Assembly: GCA_002340255.1 (NCBI GenBank)
Contig: DDLS01000209.1
Coordinates: 8,438 to 72,437 of the forward strand
Direction of reading: 5' to 3'
Source: Cyanobacteria bacterium UBA2566
GTDB taxonomy: Bacteria; Cyanobacteriota; Cyanobacteriia; Cyanobacteriales; Desertifilaceae
DNA length: 64,000 nucleotides
Part shown: piece by piece, positions 1 to 7,317 of the stretch
Position numbering within the stretch: the first letter of the stretch is position 1
How the letters are laid out: every line of letters starts with the position of its first letter
Notes under the pieces: generated by a model
Databases searched by the model: none
Seen by the model: the letters and a program-made list of their open reading frames with translations, nothing else
Told to the model about the DNA's origin: nothing
Made by a program: the position numbers and the translations under genes

Positions 1-400
1 ATGATCTTAAAGACAAGATAATCAGGATTTACCTTGTCTAGGATACTCTGGTTTGTGGGAAAGCTTAAAGAAAGTAATCCCCCAGTTGTCCCCAACTGGA
101 GGAGTTCATCAGGGTGCATCTACCATTTCTATATACTCTCTGATTTTGATCCGATCCGGAAGGAGATCAGACCCCTCATCAGATTAATTGACGGATTGGG
201 GTATAATACTCGATATCTATTAAAATTAGCTGACATCATTAGCCGCAATTCTGAATCTTTGAGCGATCGCACTGAATGAGTGGGTGAGAACCGTTAGATT
301 ATTGTCTCAAGTCATAGGCAAAAGGCAATAGACCCTGTCCTAGTCCTATAACGCTACATTACAATAATTAACATTTCTTAATCATTTCCCGACTCAATCC
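1..400. other. Left-edge region without a supported gene
   Basis: No convincing gene is seen here. An open frame from 34 to 279 has no recognisable domain and no ribosome binding site at its start. A small hairpin (CCAGTTG...CAACTGG) lies near position 83. A HIP1 octamer occurs near 264. The stretch is probably intergenic DNA upstream of the alpha/beta hydrolase gene. Confidence 0.4.
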
Positions 401-1303
401 ATGCAAGTCACCGTTTCATCAAACAGTCCATCCGATCTAACCGGCCAATATTGGAATTGGCGCGGCCACTCCATTTACTACACCCAAGCTGGACAACCCC
501 ATTCCCAACGCCCCCCTTTACTCCTAGTTCATGGGTTTGGGGCATCTACCGATCACTGGCGGAAAAATATTGCTGAACTTCAGGAAGATTTTCAGGTTTG
601 GGCAATTGATTTGCTCGGATTTGGGCGATCGAGTAAACCCAAATTAACCTATAGTGGAGACCTCTGGCGCGATCAACTCCATGACTTTATTACCCAAGTC
701 ATAGGTCAGCCTGCAATTTTAGCTGGAAATTCCCTTGGTGGTTACGCCTCCCTCTGTGTCGCCGCTCAATATCCCCAGTCAGCCGTCGGTTTAGTCCTCA
801 TCAACAGTGCTGGCCCTTTTTCTAATAGTGAACCCAAGACACCACCCAACCCCATCAAAGCCACTATCGGTAAAATAACGCGCTGGCTATTTCTGCAACC
901 AGGGATTAACTTTTGGCTGTTTCAATATGCTCGTCGTCGCGCCACTATCCGTAAAACCCTCCTCAAGGTCTATCTGGATAAAACTGCCGTTACTGACCAA
1001 CTGGTAGAAGAAATTTATCGCCCCTCCTGTGATGTTGGGGCTCCTGACGTTTTTGCCGCCGTCTTCAAAACTCCTCCTGGCGCAAAAGTCGATCATCTCT
1101 TGCAGCAACTCACCTGTCCCCTCTTAGTTCTCTGGGGAGAAGCTGATCCCTGGATGAAGGCCAGAGAAAGAAGTCCCAAATTCCATCAATATTATCCCGA
1201 TCTGACAGAACATTTCCTCGAAGCAGGGCATTGCCCCCATGATGAAGTTCCCACTCAGGTGAATGAGTTAATCCGCAATTGGATATATGGCACTACGCCC
1301 TAG
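401..1303 (+). CDS. alpha/beta-fold hydrolase
   Basis: A 300-residue alpha/beta hydrolase of the proline-iminopeptidase/epoxide-hydrolase-like group common in cyanobacteria. The oxyanion-region motif LLVHGFGAS is near residue 40, the nucleophile elbow GNSLGG near residue 109, the acid is probably Asp in GEADPW (about residue 248), and the base is His in AGHCPHDE (about residue 277). The complete catalytic triad suggests an active enzyme. No signal peptide or membrane segment is seen, so it is probably cytoplasmic. The substrate cannot be read from sequence. It is monocistronic and is followed by an imperfect palindromic repeat that may serve as a transcription stop. Family assignment is firm; specific function is unknown. 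Confidence 0.85.
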   Translation: MQVTVSSNSPSDLTGQYWNWRGHSIYYTQAGQPHSQRPPLLLVHGFGASTDHWRKNIAELQEDFQVWAIDLLGFGRSSKPKLTYSGDLWRDQLHDFITQVIGQPAILAGNSLGGYASLCVAAQYPQSAVGLVLINSAGPFSNSEPKTPPNPIKATIGKITRWLFLQPGINFWLFQYARRRATIRKTLLKVYLDKTAVTDQLVEEIYRPSCDVGAPDVFAAVFKTPPGAKVDHLLQQLTCPLLVLWGEADPWMKARERSPKFHQYYPDLTEHFLEAGHCPHDEVPTQVNELIRNWIYGTTP

Positions 1304-1330
1304 GAAATGGGGGATGGGGAAAAGCGACAA

Positions 1331-1358
1331 GTAGGGGCGAAAAATTTTGCACTCCTAC
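1331..1358. repeat. Imperfect GTAGGGGC-type palindrome
   Basis: GTAGGGGC pairs imperfectly with CTCCTAC across an AT-rich centre (AAAATTTT). It resembles the hairpins at 29016, 34983 and 46459 and belongs to the same dispersed family. It lies 27 bases past the hydrolase stop and could act as a terminator or mRNA 3' stabiliser, but no T run follows. Confidence 0.5.
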
Positions 1359-1428
1359 TGCTCCTTGCCTTTTGCCGAGCAATGCTGTCAGGCAACATTA
1401 ACAAATGTTGTCAACTTCAATTTCTTGT

Positions 1429-1446
1429 GTTAAGTTTAGTTACAGA
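1429..1446 (+). promoter_or_regulatory. HLR1-like element (putative RpaB site) upstream of hli
   Basis: The sequence GTTAAGTT-TA-GTTACAGA consists of two direct octamers two bases apart. The published HLR1 consensus is two (G/T)TTACA(A/T)(A/T) repeats with a two-base spacer; the left repeat here has two mismatches and the right repeat one. HLR1 is bound by the response regulator RpaB and controls high-light genes including hli genes, so its place 30 bases before an hli start codon is meaningful. A 7-bp inverted repeat (CAACATT...AATGTTG, 1393-1410) lies just upstream. Binding is inferred. Confidence 0.5.
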
Positions 1447-1475
1447 TACTTGAAATCTCACCGGAGTTCTGAAAA

Positions 1476-1619
1476 ATGGAAAAGCAAGACAATAAACTGG
1501 GTTTCACTGCCTTCGCCGAAACTTGGAACGGCCGCCTCGCAATGCTAGGGATTATCATCGGTTTAGCTACGGAGTTCATGACCGGTCAAGGTATCCTTTC
1601 TCAACTTGGCTTAATGTAA
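1476..1619 (+). CDS. hli: High-light-inducible chlorophyll a/b-binding-like protein (Hli/Scp)
   Basis: A 47-residue one-helix protein of the Hli/Scp/Ohp family. The chlorophyll-binding signature AETWNGRLAMLG (ExxNxRxAM core) covers residues 15-26 and leads into a single membrane helix ending near residue 38. Hli proteins sit in the thylakoid membrane, bind chlorophyll and carotenoid, and protect photosystem II assembly and pigment recycling under high light. Length and motif are typical. The start is supported by GGAG about nine bases upstream. It is a single-gene unit with an HLR1-like element before it and a strong hairpin after it, as expected for a light-stress gene. Confidence 0.93.
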   Translation: MEKQDNKLGFTAFAETWNGRLAMLGIIIGLATEFMTGQGILSQLGLM

Positions 1620-1676
1620 TCTCCGATGGCATTCATCGATGAACGCCATTATCCCTAAGCGAAATAATTTCTTTAT

Positions 1677-1716
1677 AGAGAGGAATCAGCCAGTGCTGAC
1701 TCCTCTCTATTTCTTG
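1677..1716 (+). terminator. Rho-independent-type terminator after hli
   Basis: A 14-bp stem with one mismatch (AGAGAGGAATCAGC paired with GCTGACTCCTCTCT, loop CAGT) is followed by a T-rich stretch (ATTTCTTG). A second, weaker hairpin covers 1626-1649. Together they should end the hli transcript. Confidence 0.7.
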
Positions 1717-1861
1717 TATCTATTAAGATATTTCCTTCGTAGAATAGGAAAACTGAGAAATTGAGTGATGTTGCTTAAATTAGATCGAAAGAGTCGGCAT
1801 TGCCGACCCTACTCGACTAGACTATATTTAGGACTTGACAAAACGCTCAGGTACGATCGCT

Positions 1862-2698
1862 ATGGAATTTATTAACCCCAAAACCGACTATGCTTTTAAG
1901 AAAATATTTGGCTCAATTCAAAGCAAAAATATTTTAATCAGTTTTCTAAATGCTTTGGTCTATGAAGGACATTCTACCATCAAAGATCTAGAAATTATCA
2001 ATCCCAATTTACCGCCTCAACTTGAAGGGTTGAAAGATACTTATCTTGATGTCAGAGCGACTCTCAATGATGGAACTCTCGTAATTATTGAAATGCAGGT
2101 CTTAAATGTTCAGTCTTTTGGGAAGCGGGTTTTATTTAATGCAGCCAAAGCTTATACCTTTCAACTGCAAAAAGGGCAAGGATATCGAATGCTCAAACCG
2201 GTGATTGCTTTGACTATTACTGATTTTGAGATGTTTCCCGAACGCAATCGGCTCATTTCTCACTTTGTTTATCGAGAGAAATCAGAAGGATGGCACTACC
2301 CTGATAATGATTTGGAGTTAGTCTTTGTGGAATTACCCAAGTTTACTAAAGACTTAAATCAGCTTGAAACTTTAGCAGATAAATGGATTTACTTTATGAA
2401 ATTTGCGCGATCGCTTACGTCTATTCCAGAATCCCTCAATGAGATTCCAGAATTGCATCAAGCCTTTGAGATTGCCAATGAAGCGGGTTTAATGCCAGAG
2501 GAATTAGAAGCGTTAGAACGTCGGGAAATGTTTATTTATGACCAACAGGGGGCGATCGCTTTGGGACGACAGGAAGGAATTGAAGAAGGAAAACGTGCCA
2601 TTGCTCGAAATTTATTGGGTCAATTGAATGATGAGGAAATTGCACAAGCAACGGGATTAAGTTTGGAGGCTGTTGCAGCTTTACGTCAGGAAATATAG
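1862..2698 (+). CDS. Rpn family PD-(D/E)XK nuclease/putative transposase
   Basis: A 278-residue protein of the Rpn (recombination-promoting nuclease, PDDEXK_2) family. The N-terminus MEFINPKTDYAFKKIFGS is the family hallmark. The nuclease core follows with Asp in YLDVRAT and the E-x-Q element of VIIEMQV near residues 65-85. The C-terminus carries a charged helical tail with an EGIEEGKR stretch, also typical. These proteins are often labelled transposases, but known Rpn members are DNA endonucleases that raise RecA-independent recombination. The ATG at 1862 is chosen because homologues begin with this Met; an in-frame TTG lies nine codons upstream. Many paralogues are usual in filamentous cyanobacteria. 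No terminal inverted repeats were noticed around it. Confidence 0.85.
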   Translation: MEFINPKTDYAFKKIFGSIQSKNILISFLNALVYEGHSTIKDLEIINPNLPPQLEGLKDTYLDVRATLNDGTLVIIEMQVLNVQSFGKRVLFNAAKAYTFQLQKGQGYRMLKPVIALTITDFEMFPERNRLISHFVYREKSEGWHYPDNDLELVFVELPKFTKDLNQLETLADKWIYFMKFARSLTSIPESLNEIPELHQAFEIANEAGLMPEELEALERREMFIYDQQGAIALGRQEGIEEGKRAIARNLLGQLNDEEIAQATGLSLEAVAALRQEI

Positions 2699-2907
2699 CG
2701 AGTCAGGGGGCAATGCCTACCTATTCATCTCGATCTTTGATCGCTAGTTTAGTAAAAGTGGCGATCGCAGCACTCTGGATTTTCTTTGTTCACCCTATCC
2801 AACTTCACTTTATTTAGTTATACTCTTAGATAGCGATTGAGCTATATAAGAGTAGCAATCTCCTATCTAGCCTCAATCCCCTATAAACTCCATCAGAAGT
2901 GAAGCCA

Positions 2908-3573
2908 ATGATGTATTCAAACCCTCGTTTAGCCGCGGACCCTCTAAAATCCTCAGAAGCAGAAGGATTACTGTATATGCGAGAAGAGGAAAAATTGGCA
3001 CACGATATCTATCTGTCTTTATATACCCGTTGGCAACTCTCCATTTTTGACAATATCGCCCAAAGCGAGACTCGTCATATGAATGCTGTTCTCAGACTGC
3101 TCAACCGTTACGGACTCCACGATCCGATCGCCAATAACAACCCAGGTGTTTTTACTAATCCAGACTTACAACAACTATACGATTCCCTGCTCAAAACTGG
3201 TCATCGCTCTTTAGCCGATGCTCTCAAAGTTGGGGCAGAGATTGAAGAACTGGATATTGTCGATCTAGAAGAGAAGATCGATCGAACTCAAAAACCAAAC
3301 ATTCAACAAGTGTATGGTAATTTAGTGCGAGGCTCTCGCAATCATTTACGCTCGTTTGTCTCTGTTTTAAGTCGTCAAACGGCTCAAACCTACCAACCTC
3401 AACATTTATCGGTAGAACAATACAACATTATTATCAGTTCTGCTCACGAACCTGGAGGACAAGGAGGACATGATAGTAGAGAAGGACATCGTGGGGGTTA
3501 TCGCTGGGGTAGGAGATGTGGAAATTGGGGTATGCGGGGACATAGGGGCGCAAGGACACGGAGATTCAAGTAA
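2908..3573 (+). CDS. DUF2202 domain protein (ferritin-like fold)
   Basis: About 221 residues. The region EAEGLLYMREEEKLAHDIYL and the later SETRHMNAVL stretch are characteristic of DUF2202, which is predicted to adopt a ferritin-like four-helix bundle with Glu/His residues that could bind metal. Metal binding here is inference. The start is uncertain: ATG at 2908 or 2911, or GTG at 2899. The last 40 residues are not part of the domain. They are rich in Gly, Arg and His and are encoded by G-rich, repeat-like DNA, suggesting that the original stop was lost and a repeat tract was read through. The gene converges on the GT2 gene. Confidence 0.8.
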   Translation: MMYSNPRLAADPLKSSEAEGLLYMREEEKLAHDIYLSLYTRWQLSIFDNIAQSETRHMNAVLRLLNRYGLHDPIANNNPGVFTNPDLQQLYDSLLKTGHRSLADALKVGAEIEELDIVDLEEKIDRTQKPNIQQVYGNLVRGSRNHLRSFVSVLSRQTAQTYQPQHLSVEQYNIIISSAHEPGGQGGHDSREGHRGGYRWGRRCGNWGMRGHRGARTRRFK

Positions 3574-3606
3574 GAAAGATGATAGCCTTTCGCGCTCGGC
3601 AATAGT

Positions 3607-3673
3607 CCTCTTCTATCACTCTGGGAAAAGTACAATCGAAGCCCAGTTTCAAGACTTAGAGTGACAGAAGAGG
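3607..3673. terminator. Long hairpin between convergent genes
   Basis: CCTCTTCTATCACTCT (3607-3622) pairs with AGAGTGACAGAAGAGG (3658-3673) with one mismatch, and CTGGG/CCCAG forms an inner stem. It lies between the convergent DUF2202 and GT2 genes and probably ends transcription from both sides. No clear T run is present. Confidence 0.55.
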
Positions 3674-3681
3674 GATAGTCT

Positions 3682-4656
3682 TCAAGTATTGGTTTTCCTC
3701 AGTTTCCGTTGCAGGGGAATTCGAGGAGTAATCGAAATATCGTAATTGATAAACGATAGCACCAATTGAAAACCAAGAATAATCGGGAGAGCTGCTAACA
3801 TTACGGTTCCCGAAGTTGCTATTTCTCCCGTGGTAAAGCTTCTCAGCCAAGAGAAACTACCGAAGATAAAGCCAAATAGTAATAGGGGAAGTCCGAGTAA
3901 TAGCTCTAGAGAGGCAATAGAAAAACTTCTCAAGTAATAATTATAGAAAATTCGCTTGATAAAATTATGGCAATTTCCCCATAAAAAGGGTAGGAAAATC
4001 TTCATAATCTTCAGATTACTTTGCTCATCTCCATATTGCGAAGGCATGGGAATATCTATCACCACCGCTTGCACGGTATTCAGACGGAAGAGTAAATCCG
4101 ATTCAAAGAAAAATCGTTTACTCAGTTTCCGCAGCGGAATAAGTTCTAAGACAGTATGATGAATGGCAGTATAGCCATTGGTTGGATCAAAAAGTTCCCA
4201 ATATCCAGAAGAGAGCTTAGTTAAAAACGATAAACCCGCATTCCCCAATACCCGAATCATGGGCATCCCTTGCAGATGTTCGGGATGATAAAAGCGATTA
4301 CCTTTAGTATAATCCGCTTCTCCTGAGAGTAGGGAAGCAATCAATTGGGGAATAAAACGGGGATTCATTTGTCCATCCCCATCCAGCTTAATCAAAATGC
4401 TCGCTCCGTCTAGAAGCGCCTGTTTATATCCAGTAATCACTGTACCGCCAACCCCCTGATTTTGGCGATGATAGAGGACTTGAATCCGGTTATCCTGATT
4501 ATTTTGTTCGACAAACTCACCCGTATTTTCTGGGCAACAATCATCAACCAGGTAAATTCGATCCACTTCTGTGCCAATTTGAGATAAAACAGAAGCGATC
4601 TGTTGGCGCACTCGGTAACAGGGAATAATGACAGCAACTTGTGGCTTTAAACTCAA
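3682..4656 (-). CDS. Family 2 glycosyltransferase with C-terminal membrane segments
   Basis: A 324-residue GT2 enzyme of the dolichol-phosphate mannosyltransferase/DPG synthase-like group. The N-terminal GT-A fold shows VAVIIPCYR at residues 8-16, VDDCCPENT near residue 37, and the metal/nucleotide motif KLDGDGQM near residue 90. Two hydrophobic segments near residues 245-275 and 282-305 anchor it in the membrane. Such enzymes transfer a sugar from a nucleotide sugar, often onto a polyprenyl phosphate. It is the last gene of a minus-strand series. The EmrE-like gene immediately upstream fits a lipid-linked sugar pathway, because small EmrE-like proteins flip such carriers in other bacteria. 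Donor and acceptor are unknown. Confidence 0.85.
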   Translation of the reverse strand: MSLKPQVAVIIPCYRVRQQIASVLSQIGTEVDRIYLVDDCCPENTGEFVEQNNQDNRIQVLYHRQNQGVGGTVITGYKQALLDGASILIKLDGDGQMNPRFIPQLIASLLSGEADYTKGNRFYHPEHLQGMPMIRVLGNAGLSFLTKLSSGYWELFDPTNGYTAIHHTVLELIPLRKLSKRFFFESDLLFRLNTVQAVVIDIPMPSQYGDEQSNLKIMKIFLPFLWGNCHNFIKRIFYNYYLRSFSIASLELLLGLPLLLFGFIFGSFSWLRSFTTGEIATSGTVMLAALPIILGFQLVLSFINYDISITPRIPLQRKLRKTNT

Positions 4657-4671
4657 TTCAACTCCCCTCTT

Positions 4672-5031
4672 TTATTGATAATTTATGACAATTAAACCAG
4701 ACATAATTAGGGCGACTCCTACCAAGTAGCGAGCATCAACTTTTTCCCCTAAAAATAGACTACTCAAGAGAGGAACAATAACAAAGGCTAATGCCATAAA
4801 GGGATAGGCTTGATTGAGAGGAATAAATCGTAATAACCACATCCAAAATAGGGTTGCCGAGCCGTAAATAATCAGGGCACTCCAGAGATAGGGATTACTG
4901 ACATAGCTCATCAGTGTTACTCCTTGAGGAGAATGGGTATTACTGAAATTTGCAGCGAGTTTAAATAGGAGTTGTCCTAAACTAATGCTAAAAACGCAAG
5001 CAATGAGATAAAGGATAATAGATGGGTTCAT
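4672..5031 (-). CDS. Small EamA/EmrE-like membrane protein
   Basis: A 119-residue integral membrane protein with four hydrophobic helices, the size of EmrE and of the ArnE/ArnF flippase subunits. The ATG at 5031 is preferred; an upstream TTG at 5064 would add eleven unlikely residues encoded across a small palindrome (TAGCGCGAAGCGCTA) in the leader. It lies 15 bases before the GT2 gene on the same strand. By analogy with Arn-type systems it may move an undecaprenyl-linked sugar, although drug or metabolite export is equally possible from sequence. Fold assignment is good; role is inferred from the neighbour. Confidence 0.75.
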   Translation of the reverse strand: MNPSIILYLIACVFSISLGQLLFKLAANFSNTHSPQGVTLMSYVSNPYLWSALIIYGSATLFWMWLLRFIPLNQAYPFMALAFVIVPLLSSLFLGEKVDARYLVGVALIMSGLIVINYQ

Positions 5032-5082
5032 AAATATAGCGCTTCGCGCTAGGCACTCTAGCAATAGACAATAGGGTTACAG

Positions 5083-5553
5083 TTAATAGGGACAACTATC
5101 TTGATGGGTAAAAGACCATGCCCCATCTTCTAATTGAGTGCCTTTGAGATCGTTATTCGGGTAGTTTACTTCATCTCCTGGGGTGCGATCGCCAATTTCT
5201 AAGTAAACGACGAGTTCCTTAGTGCGATTAATCAGTTGATGAGCAACACCATCTCCCGCTTTGAAGCCCATACAGTCTGCAGGATTGAGTAGATATTCTT
5301 GTTCATTAATCAACAGAGTGGGAGTTCCCGAAACAATGTATATAAATTCATCTTGTTTAGTATGATGATGGAGCAGAGCAGACATCCCACCCGGTGCTAG
5401 TTCTGTTAAATTGACTCCAAAATTTTCGATCTCGAAGCGATCTGCCAATTTTCTTTTGCTTCGTGCTTCCATAAGGGAAGCAAAAGGGGCAGGATAGAAC
5501 GTCTTTTTAGAGGATACAGGAATGGATGTAGCTGGCGTTGGGTTAAGGCTCAC
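5083..5553 (-). CDS. Cupin domain protein
   Basis: A 156-residue single-domain cupin. The metal-binding motif 1 is visible around LLHHHTKQDEFIYIVSG (three His and a Glu), and motif 2 around GFKAGDGVAHQLIN. It probably forms a beta-barrel dimer with one metal site. Related cyanobacterial proteins have no assigned reaction; isomerase, epimerase or sensing roles are all possible. The GTG at 5553 is chosen as start because the frame upstream of it lacks similarity and would run into the preceding methyltransferase gene. It sits within the minus-strand surface-glycan type cluster. Confidence 0.78.
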   Translation of the reverse strand: MSLNPTPATSIPVSSKKTFYPAPFASLMEARSKRKLADRFEIENFGVNLTELAPGGMSALLHHHTKQDEFIYIVSGTPTLLINEQEYLLNPADCMGFKAGDGVAHQLINRTKELVVYLEIGDRTPGDEVNYPNNDLKGTQLEDGAWSFTHQDSCPY

Positions 5554-5645
5554 AGCAATAACTTGGATAAGATAATGACTATTTGAGTATACCGGATCGA
5601 AAACTTTCTCAGCAAGAGGAATCGAGACACATCTATATTTTAGAA

Positions 5646-6302
5646 TCAAGAGTTTCTCAATTGCCAAACCGTAATTAAAAATAAGGGAAAGAGATTCCAT
5701 ACGAGAGGTGCAAATTGACGGCGAACAGGGCGAAATCCTTGAGACTCGAGATAGGCTTCGACTTCATATCCGGTATGATAATGATCGAGGGGCTTTTCAA
5801 TATTAAAGACGGTTCGTAATCCTTGATAAATCCAGTTTTCTGTGGGTAGGGAGGTAATTAAAACACCGGTGGGTTTGAGCCAGGATTTTATCGGACTTGT
5901 GGGCATGGATAACTCTTGGAAGTGTTCCAGAACATCCGCTGCAATAATGGCATCGAAGGATTGGGCCGGCAAGTTGACTTGACTGACATCTTGCTTTATA
6001 ATCTCAATATTGGACAAGTTATAGCGATCGATAACTTGACGCGCTTCTCGATCTTCGAGATCTAAGAAGAAGACGCGATCGAAATCCTTGGCTAATGTGG
6101 GCAAGAAAATGCCCCCACCGCCACCAAAATCTAAGCAAGTTTCCCGTTGAATATGCAGATCTTGTAAGATGGAGTAGATTAATCTCAGTCGCATCCAGAA
6201 GACGGCTCGGACTACATCTATTTTAGAATAGTACAGAGTGGGGATGCGATCGTTATCTGTGGCAATTTGGGCTAAAAAATCCGGATCAATTTGAATAAAC
6301 AT
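5646..6302 (-). CDS. Class I SAM-dependent methyltransferase
   Basis: A 218-residue class I methyltransferase. Motif I is CLDFGGGGGIFLP near residues 56-68, the acidic end of strand beta 2 is in FFLDLED, and motif IV/post-I is seen at FDAIIAADVLEHF. The C-terminal end (LFPLFLITVWQL) is hydrophobic. The ATG directly follows the stop codon of the broken methyltransferase upstream (TAG-ATG), so the two were probably co-translated. The substrate is likely a sugar, lipid or other small molecule of the surrounding locus; this is inference. Confidence 0.82.
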   Translation of the reverse strand: MFIQIDPDFLAQIATDNDRIPTLYYSKIDVVRAVFWMRLRLIYSILQDLHIQRETCLDFGGGGGIFLPTLAKDFDRVFFLDLEDREARQVIDRYNLSNIEIIKQDVSQVNLPAQSFDAIIAADVLEHFQELSMPTSPIKSWLKPTGVLITSLPTENWIYQGLRTVFNIEKPLDHYHTGYEVEAYLESQGFRPVRRQFAPLVWNLFPLFLITVWQLRNS

Positions 6303-6938
6303 CTAAGAGTCTTTTTGATAAATCTGGAGGAGGATACCAGAGGGGCATTTATGAATAAGAGGGTAGATGATAACCAACGCTACATAGAGTATAGCGGACA
6401 TCAGCCACCCAGAGCTTTTATCCATGCGTAACCGTTGCCAAAGTCCCTTGATTTGAATGGTTTCTAGAGTTTGACTCTGGAGTAGTTTAAACCCATAGGG
6501 AGTTACATAGTCTTCTAAGTTCTGGGGATTGACATAAATCAGATGGGGAAATGGATATTGTTTCTGCCACAGTCTATCCCAGGGGCTAGTATATCCGAGT
6601 TGAGCTAGTTTTTCGGCGATTTTGAAGAAGATCCCTTGACTGTTTGGGATGTTAATAATCAGTTTGCCGCCAGGGTTGAGGTGATGATAACAAGGTTGGA
6701 AAATAGCGGGTAAATTAGGCAAATGTTTGAGGGAATCATTAAAGGAAATGATATCATAGCGTGCTGAGTCTTCTAAGCAGTCGGGAAAATAGCCAATTTT
6801 AATGGTGTGTTCTTCGGCAATTCCCTATAAGGCAACCGCTTCTTCCGGTTCAATTCCCACTGCTTCCATTCCCCGCTGTGTGGCTGCTTCTATGAACCAT
6901 CCATAGGCACATCCAACATCACAAAGATGCTGGTTTTC
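6303..6938 (-). pseudogene. Broken SAM-dependent methyltransferase
   Basis: Reading the minus strand from 6938, a class I methyltransferase begins abruptly at ENQHLCDVGCAYGWF (motif I) with no start codon or N-terminal region. It is interrupted by an in-frame TAG at 6825-6827, where a CAG would restore the frame. It then continues through YDIISFNDSLKHLP and the motif LNPGGKLIINIPN to a normal stop at 6303, with a hydrophobic stretch near the end. The missing N-terminus abuts the end of a DUF4926 fragment, so a deletion or insertion removed it. A distal open frame starting at 6722 could still be translated, but it lacks the SAM-binding motif. It is non-functional as a methyltransferase. Confidence 0.8.
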
Positions 6939-7096
6939 TAAGGAACATCAAAACCTTCTAAACTATAGCCAATTTCTTGTTGTTCATTGTCCAGATAATG
7001 CTCTACAACAGTACCCACTGAACCTCGTTTGAGGTTATACAGTTCTATCTCTTGTAACAATACAACTTCAGAAAAAAGTGGAAATTTTGGCTTCAT
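6938..7096 (-). CDS. Truncated DUF4926 protein
   Basis: A 52-residue frame with a good ribosome site (GGAGG, nine bases upstream of the ATG at 7096). The sequence ELYNLKRGSVGTVVEHYL followed by GYSLEGFDVP matches the small beta-rich DUF4926 family, usually about 70 residues. Here it stops right after EGFDVP, where the broken methyltransferase begins in another frame, so about 20 C-terminal residues appear lost. DUF4926 genes are commonly found next to DUF6883 genes in cyanobacteria, as here. The function of the pair is not known; a toxin-antitoxin-like role is only a suspicion. Confidence 0.6.
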   Translation of the reverse strand: MKPKFPLFSEVVLLQEIELYNLKRGSVGTVVEHYLDNEQQEIGYSLEGFDVP

Positions 7097-7116
7097 CAAC
7101 TTACCTCCAGATTATC

Positions 7117-7317
7117 TCAACCCCTAGGAACTAGCGTAACAAATCTAGCTTGATCATAATTGGTTTCAACTATCCAAATCGTTCTCACCTCTAACTCTAT
7201 TCCATTGATGCCCTTGAGTGTACCATCAATCTTATACTTATTACCATAAGATGTTTCTTCAACCCAAATTGCATTTTTTTTCAAAAAGTATACATGGTTA
7301 TAACATCCAAAGAGCAT
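7117..7317 (-). pseudogene. N-terminally truncated DUF6883 protein
   Basis: A 66-residue frame whose second half (EETSYGNKYKIDGTLKG, then ELEVRTIWIVE and FVTLVPR) matches the C-terminal half of DUF6883 proteins, which are normally about 105-110 residues. The N-terminal half is missing, and the available ATG overlaps the last codons of the 685-aa membrane protein gene. It is followed 20 bases later by the truncated DUF4926 frame. Both halves of what is normally an adjacent gene pair are therefore damaged at their outer ends. Confidence 0.6.

Noticed and set aside
188..207. TTGACG followed by TATAAT, a possible promoter
   Set aside because: The two boxes are only eight bases apart, far from the usual 17.
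34..279. Open frame of 81 codons at the left edge
   Set aside because: No domain, no ribosome site at the start and low-complexity composition; likely chance.
1862..2698. Rpn protein as a mobile element
   Set aside because: Although often labelled transposase, no terminal repeats or duplications were seen, and the family is a nuclease.
3470..3664. Plus-strand 64-codon frame overlapping the DUF2202 end
   Set aside because: Out of frame with the domain and runs across a hairpin; likely noise.
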